A stretch of DNA of 52,558 bases from Mesorhizobium norvegicum. GTDB lineage: Bacteria > Pseudomonadota > Alphaproteobacteria > Rhizobiales > Rhizobiaceae. The notes beneath the pieces were generated by a model, which ran no database searches, was not told the DNA's origin, and saw nothing but the letters and a program-made list of their open reading frames with translations. The DNA lies in the NCBI RefSeq assembly GCF_004919685.1, contig NZ_SMYZ01000100.1, positions 1 through 52,558 of the forward strand, given 5' to 3'. The position numbers were made by a program, and so were the translations under genes. Positions 26,519-36,270 of the stretch are shown piece by piece; the stretch's first letter is position 1, and every line of letters begins with the position of its first letter.

Positions 26519-27552
26519 CAGGCGACTTTCTCGAACGGCACCGAAATCTTGCTCGTCAGTTCCATCCAGCCCGGCACCGGCAGCTGCTTCTCGCGCAGGA
26601 ATTCCGGGTTGAACAGTTTTGATTGATAGCGTGTGCCGTAGTCGCAAAGAATGGTCACGATGGTGTGGCCGGGGCCTAATTCCCTGGCCAGACGGATCGC
26701 GCCGGCAATGTTGATGCCGGTCGAGCCGCCGACGCAAAGGCCCTCTTCCTGGATCAGGTCGAAGACGATCGGCAGCGCATCCTCGTCCGGGATCTGGAAT
26801 GAAAAATCCGGCGTGAACCCTTCGAGATTGGCGGTGATGCGCCCCTGCCCGATGCCTTCGGTGATCGAGCTGCCTTCGGACTTCAGTTCGCCGCTGGTGT
26901 AGAAGGAGTAGAGCGCGGCCCCCAGCGGATCGGCGAGTGCGATCTTCACATTCTTGCTTTTCGCCTTTAGCCCGAAGGCGACGCCAGCCAGCGTTCCGCC
27001 TGAACCGACCGCCGAGACAAAGCCATCGACCTTGCCGCCGGTCTGGTTCCAGATTTCCTCCGCCGTGGTGCGAATATGGCCGTCGCGGTTGGCGACATTG
27101 TCGAACTGATTGGCCCAGATGGCCCCGTTCGGCTCCGTCCGCGCCATCTGCTCCGCAAGGCGGCCGGACAGCTTCACATAGTTGTTGGGGTTCTTGTAAG
27201 GCACCGCAGGCACTTCGATCAGCTCGGCGCCGAGCAGTTTGATCGTGTCCTTCTTCTCCTGGCTCTGTGTGTCCGGAATGACGATGACGGTACGATAGCC
27301 GAGCGCCTTGGCGACCAGCGTCAATCCGATGCCGGTGTTGCCGGCCGTCCCTTCGACGATGACGCCGCCCGGCTTCAGCAGCCCACGCTGCTCGGCGTCG
27401 CGAATGATGAACAACCCCGCGCGATCCTTGACCGACTGGCCGGGATTCATGAACTCGGCCTTGCCCAGGATCTCGCAGCCGGTTTGTTCAGAAGCTTTGT
27501 TGAGGCGGATCAGAGGCGTGTTGCCGATCGCGTCGATCACAGAACGGGGCAT
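26518..27552 (-). CDS. cysK: Cysteine synthase (PLP-dependent)
   Basis: Makes cysteine from O-acetylserine and sulfide. The 344 residues follow the fold-type II PLP pattern: IGNTPLIRLNKASE, the lysine loop PGQSVKDRAG (K forms the Schiff base), VEGTAGNTGIGL (substrate Asn/Thr loop) and VGSGGTLAGV (phosphate loop), followed by EGLCVGGSTGINIA. It is about 20 residues longer than typical CysK (the extra part is FNPEFLREKQLPVPGW through the end). AAGGAATCCTGAATG gives the start. It is coupled to alaX downstream, and divergent from the SDR gene. Confidence 0.94.
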   Translation of the reverse strand: MPRSVIDAIGNTPLIRLNKASEQTGCEILGKAEFMNPGQSVKDRAGLFIIRDAEQRGLLKPGGVIVEGTAGNTGIGLTLVAKALGYRTVIVIPDTQSQEKKDTIKLLGAELIEVPAVPYKNPNNYVKLSGRLAEQMARTEPNGAIWANQFDNVANRDGHIRTTAEEIWNQTGGKVDGFVSAVGSGGTLAGVAFGLKAKSKNVKIALADPLGAALYSFYTSGELKSEGSSITEGIGQGRITANLEGFTPDFSFQIPDEDALPIVFDLIQEEGLCVGGSTGINIAGAIRLARELGPGHTIVTILCDYGTRYQSKLFNPEFLREKQLPVPGWMELTSKISVPFEKVA

Positions 27553-27779
27553 TCAGGATTCCTTGTGTGCGTGCGCCGAAACCCTAGAAACCCGAAGCTT
27601 CGGTTTCAAGGCAAGAATTTGTCTGGTCCAGTCGCATTTGCGGTGCTGTTGTTGCGCCGGCGCTTTTCAACATCGCCTTCGTGCCCCACAGTTCATTTCC
27701 GCCTGGCGATGAAAAGCACCCTTTTCATTCGATTTCTTCACCGCTAGAGCAAAGCACCAACAACTCGACAGGGCGCAGC

Positions 27780-28601
27780 ATGACACTCTATCGGGCCAAC
27801 CCGAAGCACGGCGTCGCCTGGATCACGGGCGGCTCAAGCGGTATCGGCCGAGCGCTGGCCAGGGATCTTGCGTCCCAGGGCTATGCCGTGGCGGTGACAG
27901 CGCTCGACGACGATCCGATCGACACGCTTGTCGTCGAGACCGCGCAGATGCCGGGCCGTGTCACGGCCTTTCCCTGCGATGTCACCGACGAGCCGCGCAT
28001 GGCAAGAACCGTCGCCGCGATCGAGAAGGAACTCGGTCCCATCGTGCTCGCCATCTTCAACGCTGGAAACTACATTTCGACGCCTGGTGAAAATCTTGTC
28101 GTCAACGACTTTCGCCGAACCTTCGAGGTCAACTATTTCGGCATCATCAATGGCCTGGTGCCCGTCATCGAACGCATGCGTGTGCGGGCGCGCGGCCATG
28201 TCGTGCTGGTTGGCTCGGTGACGTCCTATTTCGGCTGGCCGACAACGGCCGCCTATGGCGGCACCAAGGCGGCGATCAACATCCTGGCCGAGTCGCTGAA
28301 GTACGATTTCGACAAGATGAACGTGCGCATCCAGGTGTTCAATCCCGGCTTCATCGACACCCCGCTGACCGAGAAGAACATGCTGCCGATGCCGGGGCTG
28401 ATGCCAGTCAGCCGCGCGTCGCGTCGCATGGCGCGGGGCATCAAGTCCGGCGGTTTCGAGGTCACCTTCCCGCGCCGGACAAGCTGGCCTCTGAAACTGC
28501 TCGGCCTGCTGCCGAGGCCGCTGTGCAGAGGGGTGATCAGCCTGACGACCAGCTGGAAGGCGCGGCCGCTGCATTACGACCGCAAGCCGCCAATCGAATA
28601 G
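27780..28601 (+). CDS. Short-chain dehydrogenase/reductase
   Basis: A 273-residue classical SDR: cofactor motif TGGSSGIGRALA (TGxxxGxG), FNAGNY (NAG), catalytic Ser in VGSVTSYFGWP and the YxxxK pair in AYGGTKAA. The adenine-side residues after the second strand (TALDDDPID) lack a basic residue and favour NAD(H) over NADP(H), a weak prediction. The C-terminal region (about 225-273, LLGLLPRPLCRGVISLTT) is hydrophobic and may associate with membrane. The substrate is unknown. Confidence 0.92.
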   Translation: MTLYRANPKHGVAWITGGSSGIGRALARDLASQGYAVAVTALDDDPIDTLVVETAQMPGRVTAFPCDVTDEPRMARTVAAIEKELGPIVLAIFNAGNYISTPGENLVVNDFRRTFEVNYFGIINGLVPVIERMRVRARGHVVLVGSVTSYFGWPTTAAYGGTKAAINILAESLKYDFDKMNVRIQVFNPGFIDTPLTEKNMLPMPGLMPVSRASRRMARGIKSGGFEVTFPRRTSWPLKLLGLLPRPLCRGVISLTTSWKARPLHYDRKPPIE

Positions 28602-28698
28602 ATCCGCTGACGAAAGTTGGCAGGCGCCCCGCTTCGGGCCGCCGTTGCCTGTTGGTGGCCGCCGCCATAGGTTGAGATCGTGTTGCGTGGAGTCTGCG

Positions 28699-29673
28699 AT
28701 GGGGCGACGGATCGTGCTTGCTGTGCTGGGCCTTGTCGCCATCCTCGCACTGGCCTTCCTGCTCGGCCCACGCGTTCCCGTCGACACCACGATCCGTTTC
28801 GATCCCTCGGTCATCGGCGACGATCCGCAGGCCTATGTGGCAAAGGTGGAAGCCGCCATACCCGGAATCCGCGACGGGCTGGAGAAGGAGATCGTCTGGG
28901 CCAATCCGATGGTGCATGCCAAGACGCCGCTGTCGATCGTCTACATCCACGGCTTTTCCGCCTCGAAGGGCGAGGTTCGCCCGCTGCCCGACGACGTGGC
29001 TGACCAGCTCGACGCCAATCTCTTCTACACCCGCCTCACCGGTCATGGGCAGGACGGCGCGGCGATGACGCAAGGCAGCATCAATGCCTGGGTCAACGAC
29101 TATGAGGAGGCGCTCGCCATCGGCCGGGCGATCGGCGACAAGGTGATCGTCATCTCGACCTCGACCGGCGGCTCGCTGGCAGTATGGGCGGCAACGCAGC
29201 CGGGCGCATCGGACGGGGTGGCGGCGATCGCGTTCATCTCGCCGAACTTCGGCGTGAAGGCTTCGGGCGCCGAAATCCTGACCATGCCGTGGGGCAAACA
29301 AATCGCCAGGGTGGTCGCCGGCAAGGAACACAGCTTCGTGCCGCGCAACGCGCTGCATGAAAAATTCTGGACCTACCGCTACCCGATCGAGGCGACCTTG
29401 CCGATGCAGGCACTGACCGAGCTTGCCTATGGCGCGCCGGTTGAGAAGGCGACCATCCCTGCCTTGTTCATCTTTTCGGATTCGGACAGTGTGGTGCGGC
29501 CCGACCGCACCCGCGAGATTGCCGGGCGCTGGGGCGCGCCGCATGAACTGGTTCCGGTCGACGACACGGGCGACCCGGACAACCACGTCATCGCCGGCGA
29601 CGCGCTGTCGCCGTCGACCACGGCATTTCTGGCGCAAAGGATCGCCGTCTGGGTCGACGCGGTGGTCCAATGA
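28699..29673 (+). CDS. Membrane-anchored alpha/beta hydrolase
   Basis: A 324-residue protein with an N-terminal signal anchor (MGRRIVLAVLGLVAILALAFLLG) and a serine hydrolase domain: YIHGFSASKGEVRPL, RLTGHGQDG, nucleophile elbow ISTSTGG (unusual S-T-S-T-G rather than G-x-S-x-G), acid in IFSDSDSVVRP and a late DNHVIAGD that probably supplies His. The ATG at 28699 gives a well-formed anchor. The role is unknown; it is followed by a bidirectional terminator. Confidence 0.87.
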   Translation: MGRRIVLAVLGLVAILALAFLLGPRVPVDTTIRFDPSVIGDDPQAYVAKVEAAIPGIRDGLEKEIVWANPMVHAKTPLSIVYIHGFSASKGEVRPLPDDVADQLDANLFYTRLTGHGQDGAAMTQGSINAWVNDYEEALAIGRAIGDKVIVISTSTGGSLAVWAATQPGASDGVAAIAFISPNFGVKASGAEILTMPWGKQIARVVAGKEHSFVPRNALHEKFWTYRYPIEATLPMQALTELAYGAPVEKATIPALFIFSDSDSVVRPDRTREIAGRWGAPHELVPVDDTGDPDNHVIAGDALSPSTTAFLAQRIAVWVDAVVQ

Positions 29674-29680
29674 GCAGACG

Positions 29681-29718
29681 AAAAAAGGGCGGCCGAAGCA
29701 TCGCTTCAGCCGCCCTTT
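29681..29718. terminator. Bidirectional terminator
   Basis: AAAGGGCGGC and GCCGCCCTTT (with inner GAAGC/GCTTC pairing) make a long stem, with AAAAAA on the left flank and TTTCC on the right. It serves the hydrolase gene (+) and the helicase gene (-), which ends at 29770. Confidence 0.85.
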
Positions 29719-29769
29719 CCTGTCGGTCTCGGCAATCAGCCAGCCTGACTGATTACAACGCGGTCTGGC

Positions 29770-31194
<1,425 letters not shown>

Positions 31195-31366
31195 AATAAT
31201 CTTCTTTCACGCGGCTTCTGGCCGCAAACATCGATGGCGGCAGGGCGCAACCTACCGTCGAACAAATTGTCATGGAACGACAAGGCGGCGGACGTTTCCG
31301 TCCGCGCGGCTGCGCTGTCGTGCCCGCAGGCATCATGCCACGGGGCTTTTTCGCCGCTTTGTGATG

Positions 31367-31401
31367 TACCGGAAAGAGGGGCCGATATACCGGAAAGAGG
31401 G
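31367..31401. promoter_or_regulatory. Tandem 14-base direct repeat with 21-base period
   Basis: TACCGGAAAGAGGG occurs at 31367-31380 and again at 31388-31401, exactly 21 bases (two helical turns) apart. They lie between the divergent helicase (start 31194) and pccB (start 31604) genes, so the pair could bind a regulator of either. It could also be a leader element. Confidence 0.5.
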
Positions 31402-31532
31402 AAAACAGACGCAACCAGTCTCATTCGTCGAGAAGGCCGGATTCGTTCCCGGCCCAAGCGCCTATGGGGTGCATATGGCTGAGTTCGCTTCGGAATGCAA
31501 GGGGCTTCATGTTGCAGCGCAGCAAAACCCAT

Positions 31533-31553
31533 AGCGCAAGCGGCGCTTGCGCT
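31533..31553. promoter_or_regulatory. Perfect hairpin in the pccB leader
   Basis: AGCGCAAGC, GGC, GCTTGCGCT: a perfect 9-base-pair stem with a 3-base loop about 50 bases upstream of the pccB ATG. Just before it, TTGCAGCGCAGCAA (31512-31525) is a TTGC/GCAA inverted repeat of the kind bound by short-chain acyl-CoA regulators (ScfR/PccR) near propionyl-CoA carboxylase genes. This is inference. Confidence 0.4.
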
Positions 31554-31603
31554 CGCTTGCCGGCACGATTACCACGAAATGCCGCTGGCCTGGGAGGTAA
31601 TCA

Positions 31604-33136
31604 ATGAAAGACGTGCTGAAGGAACTCGAGCGCCGCCGCGAGATCGCCCGCATGGGCGGCGGCCAGGCTCGCATCGATGCCCAGCACAAGAAGGGCAAGC
31701 TCACCGCGCGCGAACGCATCGAGGTGTTTCTCGACGAGGGCTCGTTCGAGGAATTCGACATGTTTGTCGAGCACCGCTCGACCGACTTCGGCATGGAGAA
31801 GTCCAAGATCGCTGGCGACGGCGTCGTCACCGGCTGGGGCACCGTCAACGGCCGTCCGGTCTACGTGTTCGCCAAGGATTTCACCGTGTTCGGCGGCTCG
31901 CTGTCGGAAGCGCACGCCGAGAAGGTCATCAAGGTGCAGGAGATGGCGTTGCGCAACCGGGCACCGATCATCGGCCTCTATGATGCCGGCGGCGCGCGCA
32001 TCCAGGAGGGCGTGGCGGCCCTCGGCGGCTATGCCGAGATCTTTCAGCGCAACGTGCTCGCCTCCGGCGTCATTCCGCAGATTTCGGTGATTATGGGGCC
32101 TTGCGCCGGCGGCGACGTCTATTCGCCTGCCATGACCGACTTCATCTTCATGGTGCGCGACACCTCCTACATGTTCGTCACCGGACCGGATGTGGTGAAG
32201 ACCGTCACCAACGAGACGGTGACCGCCGAGAGCCTCGGCGGCGCTTCCGTCCACACGACGAAATCCTCGATCGCCGACGGCGCCTATGACAATGACGTCG
32301 AGGCGCTGCTGCAGATGCGCCGGCTGGTCGACCTGCTGCCGGCCTCCAACACATCGGAGCTTCCCGAGATCGAATGCTACCAGTCGGTCACCGACCACGA
32401 TTTGTCGCTCGACCGGCTGATTCCCGACAACGCCAACAAGCCCTACGACATCAAGGAGCTGATCCTGAAGGTCGCCGATGAAGGCGATTTCTTCGAGATC
32501 CAGCAGAATTTCGCCAAGAACATCGTCACCGGCTTCGGACGCGTCGAGGGCCGCACGGTCGGCTTCGTCGCCAACCAGCCGATGGTGCTGGCCGGCGTGC
32601 TCGACTCGGACGCCAGCCGCAAGGCGGCGCGCTTCGTGCGCTTCTGCGACTGTTTTTCGATCCCGATCGTCACCTTCGTCGATGTTCCAGGCTTCCTGCC
32701 CGGCACCGCGCAGGAATATGGCGGGCTGATCAAGCATGGCGCCAAACTCCTGTTCGCCTATGCCGAGGCCACCGTGCCGAAGATCACCGTCATCACCAGA
32801 AAAGCCTATGGCGGCGCCTATGACGTGATGGCCTCAAAACATCTGCGCGGCGACATGAACTATGCCTGGCCGACGGCGCAGATCGCGGTGATGGGCGCCA
32901 GGGGCGCGGTCGAGATCATCTATCGCAAGGACATCGGGGACGCCGGAAAGATTGCAGCCCATACAAAAGCTTACGAGGATCGCTTCCTGTCGCCCTTCGT
33001 CGCCGCCGAACGCGGTTATATCGATGAGGTGATCATGCCGCACTCGACCCGCCGCCGCATCGCACGGGCGCTGCGTATGCTGCGCAACAAGAATATGCAG
33101 AACCCTTGGAAGAAGCACGACAACATCCCGCTGTGA
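31604..33136 (+). CDS. pccB: Propionyl-CoA carboxylase beta subunit
   Basis: The carboxyltransferase subunit that moves CO2 from carboxybiotin to propionyl-CoA, giving methylmalonyl-CoA. The 510 residues match family length, with crotonase-type N- and C-domains: KLTARERIEVFLDEGSFEE, the acyl-CoA pocket GGARIQEGVAALGGY, MGPCAGGDVYSPAMTDF, VDVPGFLPGTAQEYGG and AYGGAYDVMASKHL with the Asp (YD in GGAYDVM) typical of propionyl preference. GGGAGGTAATCAATG gives the start. The alpha (biotin) subunit gene is not next in line; the following gene encodes a protease-like protein. Confidence 0.96.
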   Translation: MKDVLKELERRREIARMGGGQARIDAQHKKGKLTARERIEVFLDEGSFEEFDMFVEHRSTDFGMEKSKIAGDGVVTGWGTVNGRPVYVFAKDFTVFGGSLSEAHAEKVIKVQEMALRNRAPIIGLYDAGGARIQEGVAALGGYAEIFQRNVLASGVIPQISVIMGPCAGGDVYSPAMTDFIFMVRDTSYMFVTGPDVVKTVTNETVTAESLGGASVHTTKSSIADGAYDNDVEALLQMRRLVDLLPASNTSELPEIECYQSVTDHDLSLDRLIPDNANKPYDIKELILKVADEGDFFEIQQNFAKNIVTGFGRVEGRTVGFVANQPMVLAGVLDSDASRKAARFVRFCDCFSIPIVTFVDVPGFLPGTAQEYGGLIKHGAKLLFAYAEATVPKITVITRKAYGGAYDVMASKHLRGDMNYAWPTAQIAVMGARGAVEIIYRKDIGDAGKIAAHTKAYEDRFLSPFVAAERGYIDEVIMPHSTRRRIARALRMLRNKNMQNPWKKHDNIPL

Positions 33137-33142
33137 TTCTGA

Positions 33143-34213
33143 ATGTCGCGAATGATCATCATCGCTGGACGGCGATTTGGCAGGTTTGCAGTCCTGTTTT
33201 TCGTTGTCCCCGCTGCCGTCATTTTCTGCGTCTGGATGACCCTGCTCGACAGCCATTCGGTCTGGTTCATCGTCAGCGGCTTTGTTGCAATGCCGATCGC
33301 GACCACTGCGGTGGCATTCCTGTTCGGCACATTGTTTGCCGGTTTTCGGCGCAGCAAGGTCAAAGGCGTCAGCAGAGCGGAGGCGCCTGGACTATGGGCG
33401 CTGTGGGAAACGGTTGCTGGACGGCGCCGGGCGGCGCGCACGGTTATTGCGTTAGAGGACAACCTTAACGCCAGTGTGCGGGAAGAGCGTACGCTTCTTG
33501 GCCTTCTCGGCAACCGCCTGTTTTTGACCGTTGGCATTCCCCTCCTTGCCGTGACCGATGAAAAGGCCCTCGCCGCAATTCTCGCCCACGAGGACGCGCA
33601 TGTGCGAAACAAGGACACCAATGGTGGTCTCAATCTCGCTGAATTCGAGAACAGTTTCGGATTTGTTTTCGAATACGCTCCTCCCGGAGCGACAATTTCA
33701 GGCAGCCTCCTTCACGCGGCGATCGGCTGGCTATCGGAATCGTTTGAGCGGGAAGATATCCGGCTTTCGCGCGAAGCAGAGATCAAGGCGGACCGACATG
33801 CGGCATCCTCTGGCAATGCTGAGCAGGCAGCACGCGCACTGTTGCTTGTTGCCGCGGCGGACGTTCACTTCAAGGAAAAGGTCTATGATCCACTGCGCCG
33901 GGAATTGATGGGAGCAATGCGTCCACCACGGCCCCCGCTCGACCGCCTTCTGGAGATGGCTGGACAATTGTCGGAATACACTTGCCTGAGTGCTTGCGCC
34001 CACAGGGCATGGGAACGTCCCGACGACGAAAAGTCGACGCATCCATCATGGGCGCAGAGGCTGGCGGCACTTGGATATGCGGAAGCGCCCGACATCCAGC
34101 CGATAGCCGTCACGGCACTCTCGACGCTGCTGAGCCCAGACACAGCTGAACGACAAATTGCGGAATTCAACAAGACGTGGACCGGGCAGATGGAGGACTA
34201 CCTTCAACGCTAA
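33143..34213 (+). CDS. M48-like membrane-bound metallopeptidase
   Basis: A 356-residue protein with two transmembrane helices near the N-terminus (about 14-32 and 40-64) and a zinc protease domain: HEDAH (His149, Glu150, His153), matching H-E-x-x-H, and a downstream SREAEIKADRHAA that supplies the third ligand as in M48/HtpX peptidases. Between them is a hydrophobic-amphipathic region typical of the family. It starts six bases after pccB and is likely co-transcribed, yet has no obvious link to propionate metabolism. Codon use and GC look slightly lower than in pccB. It may be an inserted gene. Confidence 0.83.
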   Translation: MSRMIIIAGRRFGRFAVLFFVVPAAVIFCVWMTLLDSHSVWFIVSGFVAMPIATTAVAFLFGTLFAGFRRSKVKGVSRAEAPGLWALWETVAGRRRAARTVIALEDNLNASVREERTLLGLLGNRLFLTVGIPLLAVTDEKALAAILAHEDAHVRNKDTNGGLNLAEFENSFGFVFEYAPPGATISGSLLHAAIGWLSESFEREDIRLSREAEIKADRHAASSGNAEQAARALLLVAAADVHFKEKVYDPLRRELMGAMRPPRPPLDRLLEMAGQLSEYTCLSACAHRAWERPDDEKSTHPSWAQRLAALGYAEAPDIQPIAVTALSTLLSPDTAERQIAEFNKTWTGQMEDYLQR

Positions 34214-34269
34214 GGCGGTGTCCGCGAGACGCTTTTTTCACTGATCGCCGTCACCCGCAACCGACAAGT

Positions 34270-36270
34270 CTACTGCTCCTCCGCCGCACCAAACCCTGCC
34301 CCCATCGTGGCGCGGGTAGCACTGGCCCACGGCGTCGCGTGATTGTCGATGCGCATCTGGAAGATGAAATAGGTCGGCGAGCAGAAGCCGATGCCTTTTA
34401 CCTTGCCGATGCCCGGCGTGTCCGGTGGCAGCGACTGGCACATATAGTCCTCGCGGCAGAAATGATCGGCCGAACAGGCCGGCCGGTTGCCGCGATTGAC
34501 GGCGCCGCCAAGGCACTGGTCGAAATTGTTGGTGGCCACGCAGATGTCGAATTTCTTGCCGCCGACCAGTCCGCAGATCTCGTTCGGCATCGGCTTGCCG
34601 GCCTTGAAGGCTGCGAAGGCACGGTCCTTGTCGTCACAGCCGCGATAGGCGATGCCGCCAGGCACGCCGATCTTCGGTGGACGGCAGGTGTAAGCGGTGC
34701 GCGAGACATCCGGTGCGAAGGCCGCGAACTGGCCCGATATGCTGTAGCGGTCATTGAAAGGCTGCGCCGCATTGCTGGCGATCAAGCCGGTCAGGCAGGG
34801 ATGCCCGGAAAACATCTTTTCGCTGTCCTTGGGGAGCAGGCATTGCGCGAGTTTCGTCCGCACGCCTGAAGCGGTGGCCAACGGCATGCAAACGGTGCCA
34901 CTGCCGCACTGCCAGGTCGCACCGAAGCGGGCGGCATCCTCCGGCATCAGGCACGGCATCGCCATCTCGGCCGGCGCGTAATCGACCGCAGTATCCGTCC
35001 AGGCCGCCGGCGGCGCAAAGGAGAGCGGCCGGAAGCGGTTCGGCTGCTTGCCTTCGGTCGTGGCGCGAAGCCAGGCCTGGCGGCGCGGAATTTCGGCATG
35101 AAGATGCGGTGAAATGCCGACCTCGATGCGGTTCAACGGCGACGTCGTCTCGTCGTCGAGGCCGATGAAATGGAAGCCGGCGGTGGAGCCGGCCTGATGG
35201 CACCCCTGGCAGGCGCCATTGTCCAGCCGCTCGACCAGCGCTTCCGGCGTGCGCACCAGTTTCAGCGTGGAATAATCGAGCGATGCGAATTCCGCGGGTT
35301 GGAATTGTTGCGTAAACGGATGATTGGCCTGCCGCGCACTGCCGAAGGTCGACCATGAGATGATCTTCCTGGCCAGGAACTCGTCGGGGATTTCATAGAC
35401 ACCTTCGTCAACCGCCGGCAGGTTGGCGCCGACATAGGCGGCGAGCCGTGCCTTCAGCGCCGCGTCCTGCGAGAGCCGTGCGGTGTCAGGCGTGTTTTCC
35501 AGCGACTTCTCGCTGATATCAGCACCATCGATGCCGAATATCCGCATGAGATAGGCAGCCTGCCCGCCAAACTCGGTTTCCTGACCGGAGGGAAAGCGCA
35601 CCACCTGTGCGTTGAGCTCCAGCTGCTTGAAGGTCAACCCGGCCTTCTCCAGCGGTCCACCGGTCAGCCAGCCGGCATCGACGCTCTCATCAAGCTGTGG
35701 CGTCCAGCGCCCGGCAGTGCCGACGCAGCCGCCATCGGCATCGGGTGCGGCGCTGTAGACGGCATTGAAATTGAACGGCAGGCGCGACGCCAGCAGCTTG
35801 CTGTTCTTCCGAAAGCTGTAGGCAAGGCGGTAGATGAAGCGCACCTCGCCGCAGCTCTTGTCGCCCTGCAGCACTGCGAAGTCGCGACGGTCGAGCCGGT
35901 TGACGACGCCGACCAGCCGAAAGCGTGCGGCATCGGTCTTCAGCCAGCGCATGTCCATGATGCGGCCGACATTGCCATCGGTGACCTCGTAGAGCGGCCG
36001 CCCGCCGGCCTTCATGTCGGCCCGCAGTGCTGCAACATCAGAGGCAACTGTTTCGACGATGGCGTGATAGGCCGGCGCCTCGTCGTAGAGCGTCTTCAGA
36101 CCGTCCTCGCCGTCGACCCCGAAAACGTCGGCGAAGCCGAAACCCTTGGCATCGAGTGCGGCGAGCACGGCCGGATTGTCGACGACGGTCACAGGGTCTT
36201 CGGCGCGTGCCGTCGACGCCACGAAGCCGCCAAAGAGAGTGGCGAGCAACAGAGTCAGGGCGCGGCTCAT
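34270..36270 (-). CDS. Exported protein with one CxxCH haem motif
   Basis: A 666-residue secreted protein with a signal peptide (SRALTLLLATLFGGFVASTARA). It has one haem c motif, CQGCH, with Cys354, Cys357 and His358, plus many other cysteines in the last 230 residues (MPCLMPEDA, CGSGTVC, GHPCLTGL, AYTCRPP, RGCDDKDR, NEICGL, FDICVATNNFDQC, PACSADHFCREDYMC, GFCSP), enough for several disulfides. I do not recognise a characterised family. The start at 36270 overlaps the stop of the NAD(P)HX repair gene (ATGA at 36267-36270). The 55 bases beyond its stop converge on the M48 gene. Confidence 0.85.
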   Translation of the reverse strand: MSRALTLLLATLFGGFVASTARAEDPVTVVDNPAVLAALDAKGFGFADVFGVDGEDGLKTLYDEAPAYHAIVETVASDVAALRADMKAGGRPLYEVTDGNVGRIMDMRWLKTDAARFRLVGVVNRLDRRDFAVLQGDKSCGEVRFIYRLAYSFRKNSKLLASRLPFNFNAVYSAAPDADGGCVGTAGRWTPQLDESVDAGWLTGGPLEKAGLTFKQLELNAQVVRFPSGQETEFGGQAAYLMRIFGIDGADISEKSLENTPDTARLSQDAALKARLAAYVGANLPAVDEGVYEIPDEFLARKIISWSTFGSARQANHPFTQQFQPAEFASLDYSTLKLVRTPEALVERLDNGACQGCHQAGSTAGFHFIGLDDETTSPLNRIEVGISPHLHAEIPRRQAWLRATTEGKQPNRFRPLSFAPPAAWTDTAVDYAPAEMAMPCLMPEDAARFGATWQCGSGTVCMPLATASGVRTKLAQCLLPKDSEKMFSGHPCLTGLIASNAAQPFNDRYSISGQFAAFAPDVSRTAYTCRPPKIGVPGGIAYRGCDDKDRAFAAFKAGKPMPNEICGLVGGKKFDICVATNNFDQCLGGAVNRGNRPACSADHFCREDYMCQSLPPDTPGIGKVKGIGFCSPTYFIFQMRIDNHATPWASATRATMGAGFGAAEEQ

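Noticed and set aside
34214..34269. Terminator between the convergent M48 and CxxCH genes
   Set aside because: A TTTTTT run is present, but the preceding stem (GGTGTCCGCGAGACGC) pairs poorly.
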